NCBI RefSeq assembly: GCF_902364355.1
Contig: NZ_CABJDK010000001.1
Coordinates: forward strand, 306,264 to 370,263
Origin: Collinsella aerofaciens
GTDB lineage: Bacteria; Actinomycetota; Coriobacteriia; Coriobacteriales; Coriobacteriaceae
Length of the DNA stretch: 64,000 bases
Direction: 5' to 3'
The translations under genes and the position numbers were made by a program. The notes below the pieces were generated by a model. It did no database searches and was not told the origin of the DNA. It saw nothing but the letters and a program-made list of their open reading frames with translations. How positions within the stretch are numbered: the first letter of the stretch is position 1; each line of letters opens with the position of its first letter. Below are positions 16,645-25,066 of the stretch, piece by piece.

Positions 16645-16726
16645 GTATACACGGTTCCGGGCGTGTCCATTTTATACGCCCAAAACCTTGAGCTCCCGCC
16701 TCCCCTATTTGGGAGGCATGAGCTCA
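16645..16726 (-). promoter_or_regulatory. rplW-rplB intergenic hairpin and conserved GTATACACGG...GGGCGTGTCC motif
   Basis: A strong hairpin lies at 16689-16726: TGAGCTC and GAGCTCA form the outer stem, a 2x2 internal loop follows, and GCCTCCC/GGGAGGC form the inner stem around a 6-nt loop. It lacks an immediate U-run. Downstream in the transcript, 16645-16670 matches 23 of 26 bases of a segment upstream of rplC (18510-18535). TATAAAAT on the minus strand (about 16669-16676) could be a -10. An internal promoter or attenuator for rplB onward is inferred. Confidence 0.5.
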
Positions 16727-16743
16727 CTCAACAGCAGCGAGTC

Positions 16744-17031
16744 TTAGGCCTGGTTGCCAAAGACCTCGATGGTGTCGCCCTCGGCCAGCGTGACGATGGC
16801 CTTCTTCCAAGAACGGGTCTTGCCGGCGACATAGCGCACGCGCTTGGTCTTGGGCTTGACCGTCAGGGTGTTCACGCGAACGACCTTGACGCCGAAGATC
16901 TCCTCGACAGCGTCCTTGATCTGATACTTGTTAGCATCCTTGGCGACCTCGAACGTGTACTTGTTCAGCTCCATGCCGGAGAAGGAACGCTCGGACACGA
17001 TCGGACGGATGATGATCTCGTGGGCGGTCAT
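16744..17031 (-). CDS. rplW: 50S ribosomal protein L23
   Basis: The 95-residue protein contains IIRPIVSERSF and EEIFGVKVVRVNTLTVKPK, the L23 signature. It forms the docking site at the tunnel exit for trigger factor and SRP. Its ATG follows the rplD stop directly. Confidence 0.97.
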   Translation of the reverse strand: MTAHEIIIRPIVSERSFSGMELNKYTFEVAKDANKYQIKDAVEEIFGVKVVRVNTLTVKPKTKRVRYVAGKTRSWKKAIVTLAEGDTIEVFGNQA

Positions 17032-17658
17032 TTATGCAAGCACCTCCCCGAAGTGAGCGGCGATGTCGGCGGGCATCAGCACAGCGTTGTTGTTGACGAG
17101 ATCGTAGGTGTTGGCCTCGTCGGCAGTGATGATGAACGTCTTGGGAATGTTGCGGAACGACAGGTAGGCGTTGACGTCCTCATCGCGAACGATGATGGTC
17201 AGACGCTTGCCCTCAAGGCCGAGAGCCTTGAGCATGGCGACGGCAGCCTTGGTGGAAGGCTTCTCGAAGCCGTAGTCGTCGACGAGCACGAGCTCGCCAT
17301 CGGCCAGCTTGGCGGACAGCGCGGAGCGCATAGCCAGCTTGACCTCCTTGTTGTTCATACGCTTAGCGTAGGAACGGGGCTTGGGGGCGAAGACAACGCC
17401 ACCGTGACGCCACTGGGCAGCACGGATGGAACCCTGGCGGGCACGACCGGTGCCCTTCTGACGCCAAGGCTTCTTGCCGCCACCGGAAACCTCAGAGCGG
17501 CCCTTAGCAGACTGGGTGCCCTGACGCCAAGAGGCCATCTGGCACTTGACGATGTGGTGCATAACGTGGATGTTCGGCTCGATGCCGTACACCTCAGCGG
17601 CGAGCTCGGCCTCGGCGACCTTCTTGCCCTCGCTGTTCTTTACTTCAAACTTTGCCAT
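17032..17658 (-). CDS. rplD: 50S ribosomal protein L4
   Basis: The 208-residue protein has the conserved extended loop GGGKKPWRQKGTGRARQGSI that lines the exit tunnel, and GGVVFAPKPRSYAKRMN. In E. coli L4 autoregulates the S10 operon; whether it does so here cannot be seen. Confidence 0.97.
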   Translation of the reverse strand: MAKFEVKNSEGKKVAEAELAAEVYGIEPNIHVMHHIVKCQMASWRQGTQSAKGRSEVSGGGKKPWRQKGTGRARQGSIRAAQWRHGGVVFAPKPRSYAKRMNNKEVKLAMRSALSAKLADGELVLVDDYGFEKPSTKAAVAMLKALGLEGKRLTIIVRDEDVNAYLSFRNIPKTFIITADEANTYDLVNNNAVLMPADIAAHFGEVLA

Positions 17659-17704
17659 TTAAGTGTTCTCCTTGGTATGACGCTGGGCTAAATGGGCTGG
17701 GCCC

Positions 17705-18316
17705 TTAGGCCATACGGATGGCGACGAGACCATTCTTGGCACCCGGGACAGCGCCCTTGACCAAGATGAGGTTCTGCTCGACATCGATGCGGACAACGGA
17801 AAGGTTCTTGACGGTAACGCGCTCGTTACCCATGTGACCGGCCATCTTGACGCCCTTAAGGACGCGCGCAGGATAGGCGCACTGACCGATAGAACCGGGG
17901 TGACGCTGGAAGTGAGAACCATGCGTCATAGGACCGCGGCGCTGACCCCAGCGCTTGATGCGACCCTGGAAGCCCTTACCCTTGGAGGTACCGATGACGT
18001 CGACCTTCTCGACATCAGCGAAATCAGCGACGGTGACGACCTCGCCGACCTTGTGCTCCTCGCCGTTCTCGACGCGGACCTCACGAAGGAAACGGACAGG
18101 CTCGACGCCAGCCTTGGCGAAGTGACCAGCCATGGGCTTGTTCACGTTCTTGGCCTTGATGTCGCCGAAACCGATCTGGACGGCGTCATAGCCGTCGGTT
18201 GCCTGAGTTTTAACCTGCGAGACAGCGCAGGGGCCAGCCTGGATGACCGTGACGGGAACGATGTTATCGTCCTCGTCCCAAACCTGGGTCATGCCAATCT
18301 TGCGGCCGAGAATCAT
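17705..18316 (-). CDS. rplC: 50S ribosomal protein L3
   Basis: The protein has 203 residues from [15 protein letters not shown], and [20 protein letters not shown] is the loop that reaches the peptidyl-transferase centre. The ATG 18314-18316 is chosen because it gives the canonical N-terminus; a TTG three codons upstream is open, and no strong ribosome-binding site is visible for either. Unlike in most bacteria it begins the transcript, because rpsJ is 14 kb away behind fusA. Confidence 0.95.
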   Translation of the reverse strand: MILGRKIGMTQVWDEDDNIVPVTVIQAGPCAVSQVKTQATDGYDAVQIGFGDIKAKNVNKPMAGHFAKAGVEPVRFLREVRVENGEEHKVGEVVTVADFADVEKVDVIGTSKGKGFQGRIKRWGQRRGPMTHGSHFQRHPGSIGQCAYPARVLKGVKMAGHMGNERVTVKNLSVVRIDVEQNLILVKGAVPGAKNGLVAIRMA

Positions 18317-18508
18317 GCTGATCAAGATATGATCCCAACTCTCGCGTGGTCTTGGGACAATGCGTACACCACCGAGCGTACGCCCCTAGAGGACCACTAC
18401 TTACACGACGTGCTCCCCAGCCTTGTATTTCGCCCGGACTACCTGACAACCCTATTAAGCAGGCATTTTGTCCAGCCAGAATACTCCCCTGGTTTCACAC
18501 AGTTGTTT

Positions 18509-18535
18509 AGTATACACGGCTGCGGGCGTATCCAT
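18509..18535 (-). promoter_or_regulatory. Candidate rplC promoter/regulatory motif
   Basis: Read on the minus strand this region contains GGATACGCCCG (18523-18533) followed by a possible -10 TATACT (18509-18514). The -35 is poor. The 26-bp block recurs upstream of rplB, and its CGGGCGTATCC core recurs exactly upstream of the rpsL promoter (35790-35800). The leader to rplC is about 190 nt and otherwise shows no gene. Confidence 0.5.
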
Positions 18536-18586
18536 CGAGATTCATATTTCACTCACATTGTTTACGCAGGTAAAGTGCGTGGATGG

Positions 18587-18737
18587 CTCCCGAGTCTGGC
18601 AGGGTGGCGGCGAAATAAATTAAGGTTGCTGCTCTACAGTCCTGCGCAAGACGAAGGCCACATTAAGTGGCCTTCTTTGCGTGCGGAACTCGCGACAACC
18701 TTAATTTATTTCGCCGCCACCCTGCCAGACTCGGGAG
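18587..18737. repeat. Foldback element, copy A, upstream of rplC
   Basis: A perfect 42-bp inverted repeat (18587-18628 and 18696-18737) flanks a 67-nt core. The core begins CTGCTCTACAGTCCTG, contains the palindromic hairpin AAGGCCAC-ATTAA-GTGGCCTT and ends GTGCGGAACTCGCGA. The core is nearly identical to that of copy B (35897-35963) and related to copy C. The arms differ between copies apart from a few bases next to the core. It lies between the histidine-phosphatase stop and the rplC promoter region. No T-run follows, so it is not a standard terminator. Confidence 0.85.
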
Positions 18738-18775
18738 ACGACACGTTGATGTCTGCTTAACTCTGCTCGCTCAGG

Positions 18776-19402
18776 CTAATTACTTTGTTGGGGATCAACT
18801 ATTTGCTGGAGGGTGAACTTGCATTGGGGCGGTTCGCCTTCTGCTTGCGGCTTGGACTCCTCGAAATCAAAGATCATGATGGCGCAGTTGGGGAGTTTTG
18901 CTGGGAGTTCGAAGCCTTCTGGGGCTGCAGCCTTGATGAATTGGCGGCTGGCGCTGCCGTGGCTTACTGCTAGGAGGGTTTCGATACCATCGGCGTCCAT
19001 GATATTGGTGAGGGTGTCTACCATGCGCCCTTGCAGTGCCTGGCTTCCTTCTCCTCCGAAGGGGATCAGATCCTCGCCGGGATCCCAGACGTCGGTAGGT
19101 AGCGCGTCGTGCGGGCCCTCTTCGAAGGAGCCGTAGCAGCGTTCGATGATGCCTTCGCAGGGCTCGGCAGCGGCGTCCGGACCGAGGAGTTCGCATGCGA
19201 CGAGACTCGCCGTGTCCATGGCTCGGCCTAAGGGTGATGAGACCACTTTGTCGGGGACGACGCCGTGGGCTTTGAGCCATGCGGCTGCCATCCCGGCTTG
19301 CTGACGGCCTAAATCGGTGAGCGGTGAATCACAGCGACCCTGGACGAGCTTTTTGACGTTGAATTCTGTCTGGCCGTGGCGGAGTAGATATAGCTTCTTC
19401 AT
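18776..19402 (-). CDS. Histidine phosphatase superfamily protein (phosphoglycerate-mutase-like)
   Basis: The 208-residue protein has LYLLRHGQTEFN with the catalytic RHG motif at the N-terminus, SSPLGRAMDTA, and the second catalytic histidine in AVSHGSASR. Length and motifs fit the broad cobC/phosphatase group. The substrate cannot be assigned from sequence, and cofactor-dependent mutase activity is less likely given the shortened insert regions. Confidence 0.85.
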   Translation of the reverse strand: MKKLYLLRHGQTEFNVKKLVQGRCDSPLTDLGRQQAGMAAAWLKAHGVVPDKVVSSPLGRAMDTASLVACELLGPDAAAEPCEGIIERCYGSFEEGPHDALPTDVWDPGEDLIPFGGEGSQALQGRMVDTLTNIMDADGIETLLAVSHGSASRQFIKAAAPEGFELPAKLPNCAIMIFDFEESKPQAEGEPPQCKFTLQQIVDPQQSN

Positions 19403-19441
19403 GCTCTCCCCTTCTGCATCATTTGCTTTATCGGCTCGGCC

Positions 19442-20602
19442 CTACTCGTGGGTATGCCCTACGTAGTCTTCGTCGATCGTAATCTTGGCAATCGACTTGG
19501 GATATTCCGATTCGACCCGTTGTACCAGCGCGTGCTTTACGTCTTCGGCACTCATCTGCAGATCCGAGGGACGCACGCAGTCAAAAATCACGTTGGTGTG
19601 CGTGGGGCCCGGCACGCAGCGCAAATCATGAATCGAAAGGCGGCTATCGATCTCTTGAGCCATAGCGTTGATGCGCAAGCGCATGCTCGCCACCTTTGGA
19701 TCGTCGGTCACGATGGGGTCGTAGTGAAGTGTGACAATCATGCCGTCTTCGTTCCTAAACGACTGCTCGATGTTATCGAGCGTGTCGTGACTTTCCAGCG
19801 GGCTTGCCTCGGCTGCCATCTCAGCGTGAGCGCTTGCGAACTTCCTGCCCGGGCCGTAGTCGTGAACCATCAGATCGTGAACGCCCAAAACGCCGGGGTA
19901 GCTCATGATCTTGTCTCGAATGTGCTTGACCAGCTTAGGATCGGGCGTCTGGCCCAAAAGCGGGCTCACCGTATCCTGGATGAGTTCAAAACCGCTCCAG
20001 CCAATATAGGCGCCAACGGCAAGGCCGACCCATGCGTCAAGATTGATGTGCGTCACCTGTGAAACAATTGCGCACACCAGCACAGCGCCTGTGGCAAGGA
20101 CATCGTTCTTGGAATCCTGCGCGGTCGCATGCAGCGTCTCGGACTCAATGCGATCGCCGAGCTTTTGGTTGAGGGCCGCCATCCAGAGTTTTACGACCAT
20201 CGAAAGCACTAGAACCGCCACCAGGGCAAGCGAGAACTCGACAGGCTCGGGGTTGACAATTCGCTCCACCGACGACTTCACCAGCTCAACGCCAATCAGC
20301 AGCACGAGCGCCGCCACGACTAGACCCGAGAGGTACTCGTAGCGACCGTGGCCGTAAGGATGCTCGGGGTCGGCGGGCTTACTCGCCAGCTTAAAGCCAA
20401 GCACGCTCACGATGTTTGAGCTGGCGTCGGACAGGTTGTTCATGGCGTCTGCCACAATCGAAACCGACCCCGACAGCACGCCAATTGCGCCCTTTGCAGC
20501 GCAAAGTGCCACATTGGCGATAATGCACACCACGCCCGCCAACGTGCCCACGCGCGCACGGTCACCCTGTGCGCGCTTAACAATCCACTCGACCATCTGC
20601 AT
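19442..20602 (-). CDS. Cation diffusion facilitator (CDF) family metal transporter
   Basis: The 386-residue protein has about six membrane segments in the first 210 residues. Metal-binding residues appear as DAMNNLSD in TM2 and HATAQDSKNDV in TM5. A cytoplasmic ferredoxin-like domain follows (GVHDLMVHDYGPGRKFASAH), and the C-terminal extension is longer than in the basic family. Such proteins export Zn, Mn or Fe in exchange for protons. The NxxxD/HxxxD pattern differs from the HxxxD/HxxxD of classic zinc exporters and fits the Mn/Fe-type subfamilies, but this is tentative. Confidence 0.88.
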   Translation of the reverse strand: MQMVEWIVKRAQGDRARVGTLAGVVCIIANVALCAAKGAIGVLSGSVSIVADAMNNLSDASSNIVSVLGFKLASKPADPEHPYGHGRYEYLSGLVVAALVLLIGVELVKSSVERIVNPEPVEFSLALVAVLVLSMVVKLWMAALNQKLGDRIESETLHATAQDSKNDVLATGAVLVCAIVSQVTHINLDAWVGLAVGAYIGWSGFELIQDTVSPLLGQTPDPKLVKHIRDKIMSYPGVLGVHDLMVHDYGPGRKFASAHAEMAAEASPLESHDTLDNIEQSFRNEDGMIVTLHYDPIVTDDPKVASMRLRINAMAQEIDSRLSIHDLRCVPGPTHTNVIFDCVRPSDLQMSAEDVKHALVQRVESEYPKSIAKITIDEDYVGHTHE

Positions 20603-20675
20603 CCGCCCCCACGGTACTACCTATATATCTATTGCTCAAACGGATTGTAGTGTAGCCACTTTGTCCTCCAGATAC

Positions 20676-20708
20676 AAAAAGGCCGCAACCCGCACGGGCC
20701 ACGGCCTT
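20676..20708 (-). terminator. Terminator after the EIIC gene
   Basis: On the minus strand AAGGCCG and CGGCCTT pair around an inner CCCG/CGGG stem, followed by TTTTTG. Confidence 0.85.
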
Positions 20709-20746
20709 GGAACATGACAAAGGAATCGTCCTTGTGTCGCACAGGT

Positions 20747-21961
20747 TTATGCGCTCACTTCAGCAGCGCTCGCCACTGTTTCGGGTGAATCGGCTCCGTC
20801 CCCCGTCGTCTGCCCCTTCGCCGGCACCACGCCAAAGCAGTAGCTCAGCGCCGCAGACACCGCAAATGCCACACCGCCGGCAGCGCAGCACCACAGCAGG
20901 TTCGAGATGCCGCCCGTGGCAAAGCCAATGACCATGAGGACATTTGTCATGCCGATGGTATAGGCCGTAACGTGGCCCACGGCCGCAACAAGGCCTCCGA
21001 CGGCGCCGCCAATGGCCATGCACGTCAGGCACCTGCCATATTTAAAGCCGCAACCGTACAGCGCCGGCTCGCTTACGCCGCCAAGAACACCCGAGATTGA
21101 ATAGCCCAGCATGAGCGCCTTCTCGTCCTTATCCGCAACGCGAAGCGACGCACCAAAGGGCATGCCCCAAACGGCAAACGTTGCCATCGTCGCGGCGATC
21201 AGAATGCACGAATCCGTTCCCACACTCATAAACTGCGCATAGGCGAGCGATAGGACAACGTTGCTGATGCCCGCAATCTTAAGGAACTCCCAACCCGCGG
21301 CAAGCCCCATGAGCGTAAGCAGCGACACGATGCCACCGGAATTGCCAAGCATAAACATAAGCTGTCCCAACAGCATGCCCAGATAGCTGCCCGCCGGCGC
21401 TGTAATACACAGCGAAACCGGAACCATGACGAGCATGGTTGCAAACGGAACGAACGAAAACGCCACGGCCTTAGGGATAACGCGCTGAAAGAAACACTCC
21501 ACTCGCCATAGCACGGGCACCGAGATGAGAACCGGAATAACAGTCGTCGTGTAATCGATGACCGGCACGGGAAGCAGGCCATACACGGAAGTCATCGATG
21601 CCCCCGTCGTCGATGCGGCATCGACGAGCTTAAGCAAATCGGGCGCAATCAATACGCCGCCCAGCATCATGCCCAGCTGCTCAGAGCAACCGAGCTGGCG
21701 GGCGGCCGCCCAACCAAGATAAATGGGCAAAAAGTAGTAGCCGGCGTTATAGAGCCAACTGTAGAACAGGCGATAGATTTCGGAATCGGCAGACCACAGG
21801 CCCAGCATGCCTTCGCCCATAATGACGGCGACGGTGCGGAACAACGCCGCGCAGACAATAAAGGGCAGCACCGACATCATGCTTTTGGACAGATAGTCCA
21901 CCACGGCCATGGCGTTTGATGAGACCGTCGTTGTGAACGAGGTGTTAGTAACTTGTGACAT
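20747..21961 (-). CDS. Orphan PTS EIIC component, glucose/beta-glucoside superfamily
   Basis: The membrane protein of about 404 residues begins with VVDYLSKSMMSVLPFIVCAAL and contains the EIIC active-site motif GVSEPALYG (equivalent to GITEPxxF). EIIA and EIIB domains are absent from the polypeptide and from the neighbouring genes. The start is uncertain: ATG 21959-21961 and ATG 21983-21985 both have weak purine-rich upstream sequence. It begins 17-41 bp after accDA, so it may be read through from the fatty-acid operon. The EIIA-Glc at 58718 could be its partner; no EIIB is in the window. Confidence 0.8.
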   Translation of the reverse strand: MSQVTNTSFTTTVSSNAMAVVDYLSKSMMSVLPFIVCAALFRTVAVIMGEGMLGLWSADSEIYRLFYSWLYNAGYYFLPIYLGWAAARQLGCSEQLGMMLGGVLIAPDLLKLVDAASTTGASMTSVYGLLPVPVIDYTTTVIPVLISVPVLWRVECFFQRVIPKAVAFSFVPFATMLVMVPVSLCITAPAGSYLGMLLGQLMFMLGNSGGIVSLLTLMGLAAGWEFLKIAGISNVVLSLAYAQFMSVGTDSCILIAATMATFAVWGMPFGASLRVADKDEKALMLGYSISGVLGGVSEPALYGCGFKYGRCLTCMAIGGAVGGLVAAVGHVTAYTIGMTNVLMVIGFATGGISNLLWCCAAGGVAFAVSAALSYCFGVVPAKGQTTGDGADSPETVASAAEVSA

Positions 21962-22001
21962 GGAACGTCTTTCCCAATGTGACATACGGGCTGCCCCTTT
22001 G

Positions 22002-23726
22002 TCACATCGTGCGGTACCGACCGATTGCGCGGTACTTTTCGTAGCGGAGGTTTGTGAGGGTGGCGTCGTCGAGCTGCCCAAGCGTATCGAAGGCATCAAA
22101 TGCCGAAGACATGACGGCACCGGCGATCTCCTCATGCGACAGGCCCCTATCGTCGACAATGCCGTCGATGATGCCGAGCGCCAGCAGATCGGGGGCCGTA
22201 AGCTTAAGCGCCTCGGCGGCCTCATCCGCACGCTCCGTATCCTTCCACAGGATCGACGCGCAGGCCTCGGGACTCACGACCGAATAGGCCGAGCTCGAGA
22301 GCATCAGGATGCGGTCGGCCACGGATAGCGCCAGCGCGCCACCAGAGCCGCCCTCGCCTGTCACCACCGAGACAATCGGCGTCTTAAGGCCGCTCATCTC
22401 CATGAGATTCTGGGCAATCGCCTCGCCCTGGCCGCGCTCCTCGGCACCGATACCGCAAAACGCGCCCGAAGTATCGACCAGGCACAGAACCGGTCGACCA
22501 AACTTTTCGGCCTGACGCATAAGGCGACGCGCTTTGCGGTAGCCCTCGGGATGCGCCATGCCAAAGTTGCGGCGGATACGCTCTTTGGTCGTGGTGCCGC
22601 GCTCGATGGCGATAACCGTCACGGGTCGCCCGTCCTTCCAGCCGATGCCGCCCACCACAGCGGCGTCGTCGCCAAAGTAACGGTCGCCGTGCAGCTCCAC
22701 AAATCCATCCAGGCCCAGCGAGATCATCTCACCCGCCGTGGCGCGATCTGCCGAGCGGGTCTGCTTGACAATCTCGAGCGCGGTTTTTGGTGCCGTCGAG
22801 CGCTTAAACAAGTGTCCCAGCTTTTTGCCGCGGCGACCCGCATGGACGATCTCATGCGGTGCCCCCAGGCCGGGCGCGTGCCCTTCGTGCAGCGCCAGCA
22901 GCTCGCCTACCGTGAGCGCAATCTCGCCACGCGGAACAACGGCATCGCAAAAGCCGTGCTCCAGCAAAAACTCGGAGCGCTGGAATCCCTTGGGCAGGCG
23001 CTTGTGCATGTTCTGCTCGATCACGCGCGGGCCGGCAAATGCCGTCAGGGCATCGGGCTCGGCCAGGATAATGTCGCCCTCCATGGCAAAGCTCGCGGTT
23101 ACGCCTCCGGTCGTGGGGTCGGTGAGCACCGTGATATACAGACCGCCCGCCTCGCTGTGGCGCCTAACCGCCGCAGAAATCTTGGCCATCTGCATAAGCG
23201 ATGTCACGCCCTCTTGCATGCGCGCACCGCCCGAAACGGTAAAGCCGACAACTGGCAATCCCAGCTCGGTCGCGCGCTCAAATGTGCGACAGATCTTCTC
23301 GCCCACCACGGAACCCATCGAGCCCATCATAAAGTTGGCGTCCATAAAGAAGAGCGCCGTATCGCAACCGCAGATTTCGCCCCTGCCGCACACAACGGCA
23401 TCGCGCTCGCCCGAACGCTCGCTCACGCTCTTGAGCTTGTCGGCATAGCCGGGAAACGAGAGGAAGTCCTCCGACGCCAGATTGGCATCCCATTCCTCAA
23501 ACGTGCCCTCGTCGACCGTCATGCGCATGCGCGCGCGACCGCTCACGCGAAAGTGTTTGCCGCAACGAGGGCAGACCTCGAGGTTGTCGTGCAGGCGTGC
23601 CTCATCGATCACACGGCGGCACTCCGGGCACTTGACAAACACGTGGCGCGCGGGGAACTCGGCGCACGACTCGGTTATCGGCCCCTCAAGGACATTGACC
23701 GTCTTCGCTTTTCTATTCATCAGCAT
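22002..23726 (-). CDS. accDA: Acetyl-CoA carboxylase carboxyltransferase, beta and alpha subunits fused (AccDA)
   Basis: The 574-residue protein has an AccD half, with the zinc motif CPEC...CPRC (Cys 33, 36, 52, 55) and FTVSGGARMQEG, followed by an AccA half with LDGFVELHGDRYFGDD and SVVTGEGGSGGALALSVAD. It transfers carboxylate from carboxybiotin on AccB to acetyl-CoA, making malonyl-CoA. E. coli has two separate genes, whereas here both are in one frame. It overlaps the accC stop by 14 bp, which implies translational coupling. Confidence 0.95.
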   Translation of the reverse strand: MLMNRKAKTVNVLEGPITESCAEFPARHVFVKCPECRRVIDEARLHDNLEVCPRCGKHFRVSGRARMRMTVDEGTFEEWDANLASEDFLSFPGYADKLKSVSERSGERDAVVCGRGEICGCDTALFFMDANFMMGSMGSVVGEKICRTFERATELGLPVVGFTVSGGARMQEGVTSLMQMAKISAAVRRHSEAGGLYITVLTDPTTGGVTASFAMEGDIILAEPDALTAFAGPRVIEQNMHKRLPKGFQRSEFLLEHGFCDAVVPRGEIALTVGELLALHEGHAPGLGAPHEIVHAGRRGKKLGHLFKRSTAPKTALEIVKQTRSADRATAGEMISLGLDGFVELHGDRYFGDDAAVVGGIGWKDGRPVTVIAIERGTTTKERIRRNFGMAHPEGYRKARRLMRQAEKFGRPVLCLVDTSGAFCGIGAEERGQGEAIAQNLMEMSGLKTPIVSVVTGEGGSGGALALSVADRILMLSSSAYSVVSPEACASILWKDTERADEAAEALKLTAPDLLALGIIDGIVDDRGLSHEEIAGAVMSSAFDAFDTLGQLDDATLTNLRYEKYRAIGRYRTM

Positions 23727-25056
23727 AGAGATGCCCCATCAGATCGGTGTGATACATGCCCGACAAAAACTCGTCGTTTGCCAGCACGTCGAGCTGAAGC
23801 TCGCTATTTTCGCTCACGCCCTCAATCACGAGCTCGCCCAGGGCCGAGCGCATCTTGCGAATGGCACCGTCACGCGTGGGCGCGCACACGATGAGCTTGC
23901 CGAGCATGGAGTCGTAGTACGGCGGAACTTTCGCTCCGGTAAACATGGCGGAATCCCAGCGCACGCGCGGACCACCCGGCACACGCAACGCGGTGACCGT
24001 TCCACATGACGGTAGAAAGTCCGGCGTTTCGGCATTGATGCGGCACTCCATGGCGTGGTTGCGGACCGGTACGTCCTCCTGCTCAAAGGGCAGAGGCTGG
24101 CCGGCAGCCACGCGCAGCTGCCACTTAACCAGGTCGGTATCGGTCACAAACTCCGTAACCGGATGCTCCACCTGCAAGCGCGTGTTCATTTCCATAAAGT
24201 AGAAATTGCCGTCATCTGAGTACAAAAACTCGATGGTGCCAGCGCCCTCATAGCCAACGGCACGAGCCAGGTCGCGCGCGGCCTTGTGCATGCGCGCGCG
24301 AATATCATCGCGTCCGTCGAGGCACGGCGCGGGGCTCTCCTCGATCAGCTTTTGGTTGCGGCGCTGCACCGAGCACTCGCGCTCGCCGAGCGAAAACACA
24401 TGGCCCTGCTTATCGGCCATAATCTGTACCTCAACGTGATGCGCCGGCGCAACGAGCTTCTCCATGTAGCACTCGCCGTCGCCAAAAACGGCCTCACCCT
24501 CGGCACGCGCCTCGATGAACGCCTTTGCCGCGTCTTCCACGCGCTCGACCTTGCGAATACCGCGGCCGCCACCGCCGGCACGCGCCTTGATGAGCACGGG
24601 ACAGCCGATGCGCTCGGCCTCGGCCGTCGCCTCCTCGGGGCTTTTGAGCAAATCGCAGCCCGGCACGATGGGCACGCCCGCGGCAGCAGCCGTTCGGCGT
24701 GCGGCGTCCTTGTCGCCCATGCTGTCGATCACCTCGGCCGAAGGACCGACAAACGCCAGACCGTACTTGTCGCAGTCGCGCACGAAGCTCGCCTTCTCGG
24801 AGAAAAAGCCATAGCCGGGATGGATCGCCTTTGCCCCCGACTTTACGGCACAGGTGAGCACGGCATCGTCGTTGAGGTAGCTCTCGGCAAGACGCGGGCC
24901 GCCGATGCAATACGCCTCGTCGGCAAGCTGCACGTGCAGCGCGTCCGCATCGGCCGTGGAATAAACGGCGACGGTCTTGATGCCCATATCGCGGCACGCG
25001 CGGATAACACGAACCGCGACTTCGCCGCGGTTGGCGATGAGCACTTTGTCGAACAT
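23713..25056 (-). CDS. accC: Acetyl-CoA carboxylase, biotin carboxylase subunit
   Basis: The protein has 447 residues from MFDKVLIANRGEVAVRVIRA. The ATP-grasp glycine-rich loop KARAGGGGRGIRKV and the catalytic block MEMNTRLQVEHPVTE are intact. It carboxylates the biotin of AccB with bicarbonate and ATP. The ATG 25054-25056 gives the canonical start, and the open frame upstream runs into fabZ. The length matches the family. Confidence 0.96.
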   Translation of the reverse strand: MFDKVLIANRGEVAVRVIRACRDMGIKTVAVYSTADADALHVQLADEAYCIGGPRLAESYLNDDAVLTCAVKSGAKAIHPGYGFFSEKASFVRDCDKYGLAFVGPSAEVIDSMGDKDAARRTAAAAGVPIVPGCDLLKSPEEATAEAERIGCPVLIKARAGGGGRGIRKVERVEDAAKAFIEARAEGEAVFGDGECYMEKLVAPAHHVEVQIMADKQGHVFSLGERECSVQRRNQKLIEESPAPCLDGRDDIRARMHKAARDLARAVGYEGAGTIEFLYSDDGNFYFMEMNTRLQVEHPVTEFVTDTDLVKWQLRVAAGQPLPFEQEDVPVRNHAMECRINAETPDFLPSCGTVTALRVPGGPRVRWDSAMFTGAKVPPYYDSMLGKLIVCAPTRDGAIRKMRSALGELVIEGVSENSELQLDVLANDEFLSGMYHTDLMGHLYADE

Positions 25057-25066
25057 GAAGCCTTCC

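Noticed and set aside
18587..18737. Foldback copy A as a rho-independent terminator of the upstream phosphatase gene
   Set aside because: The stem is far longer than a terminator, no U-run follows, and copy B lies behind an operon with its own proper terminator.
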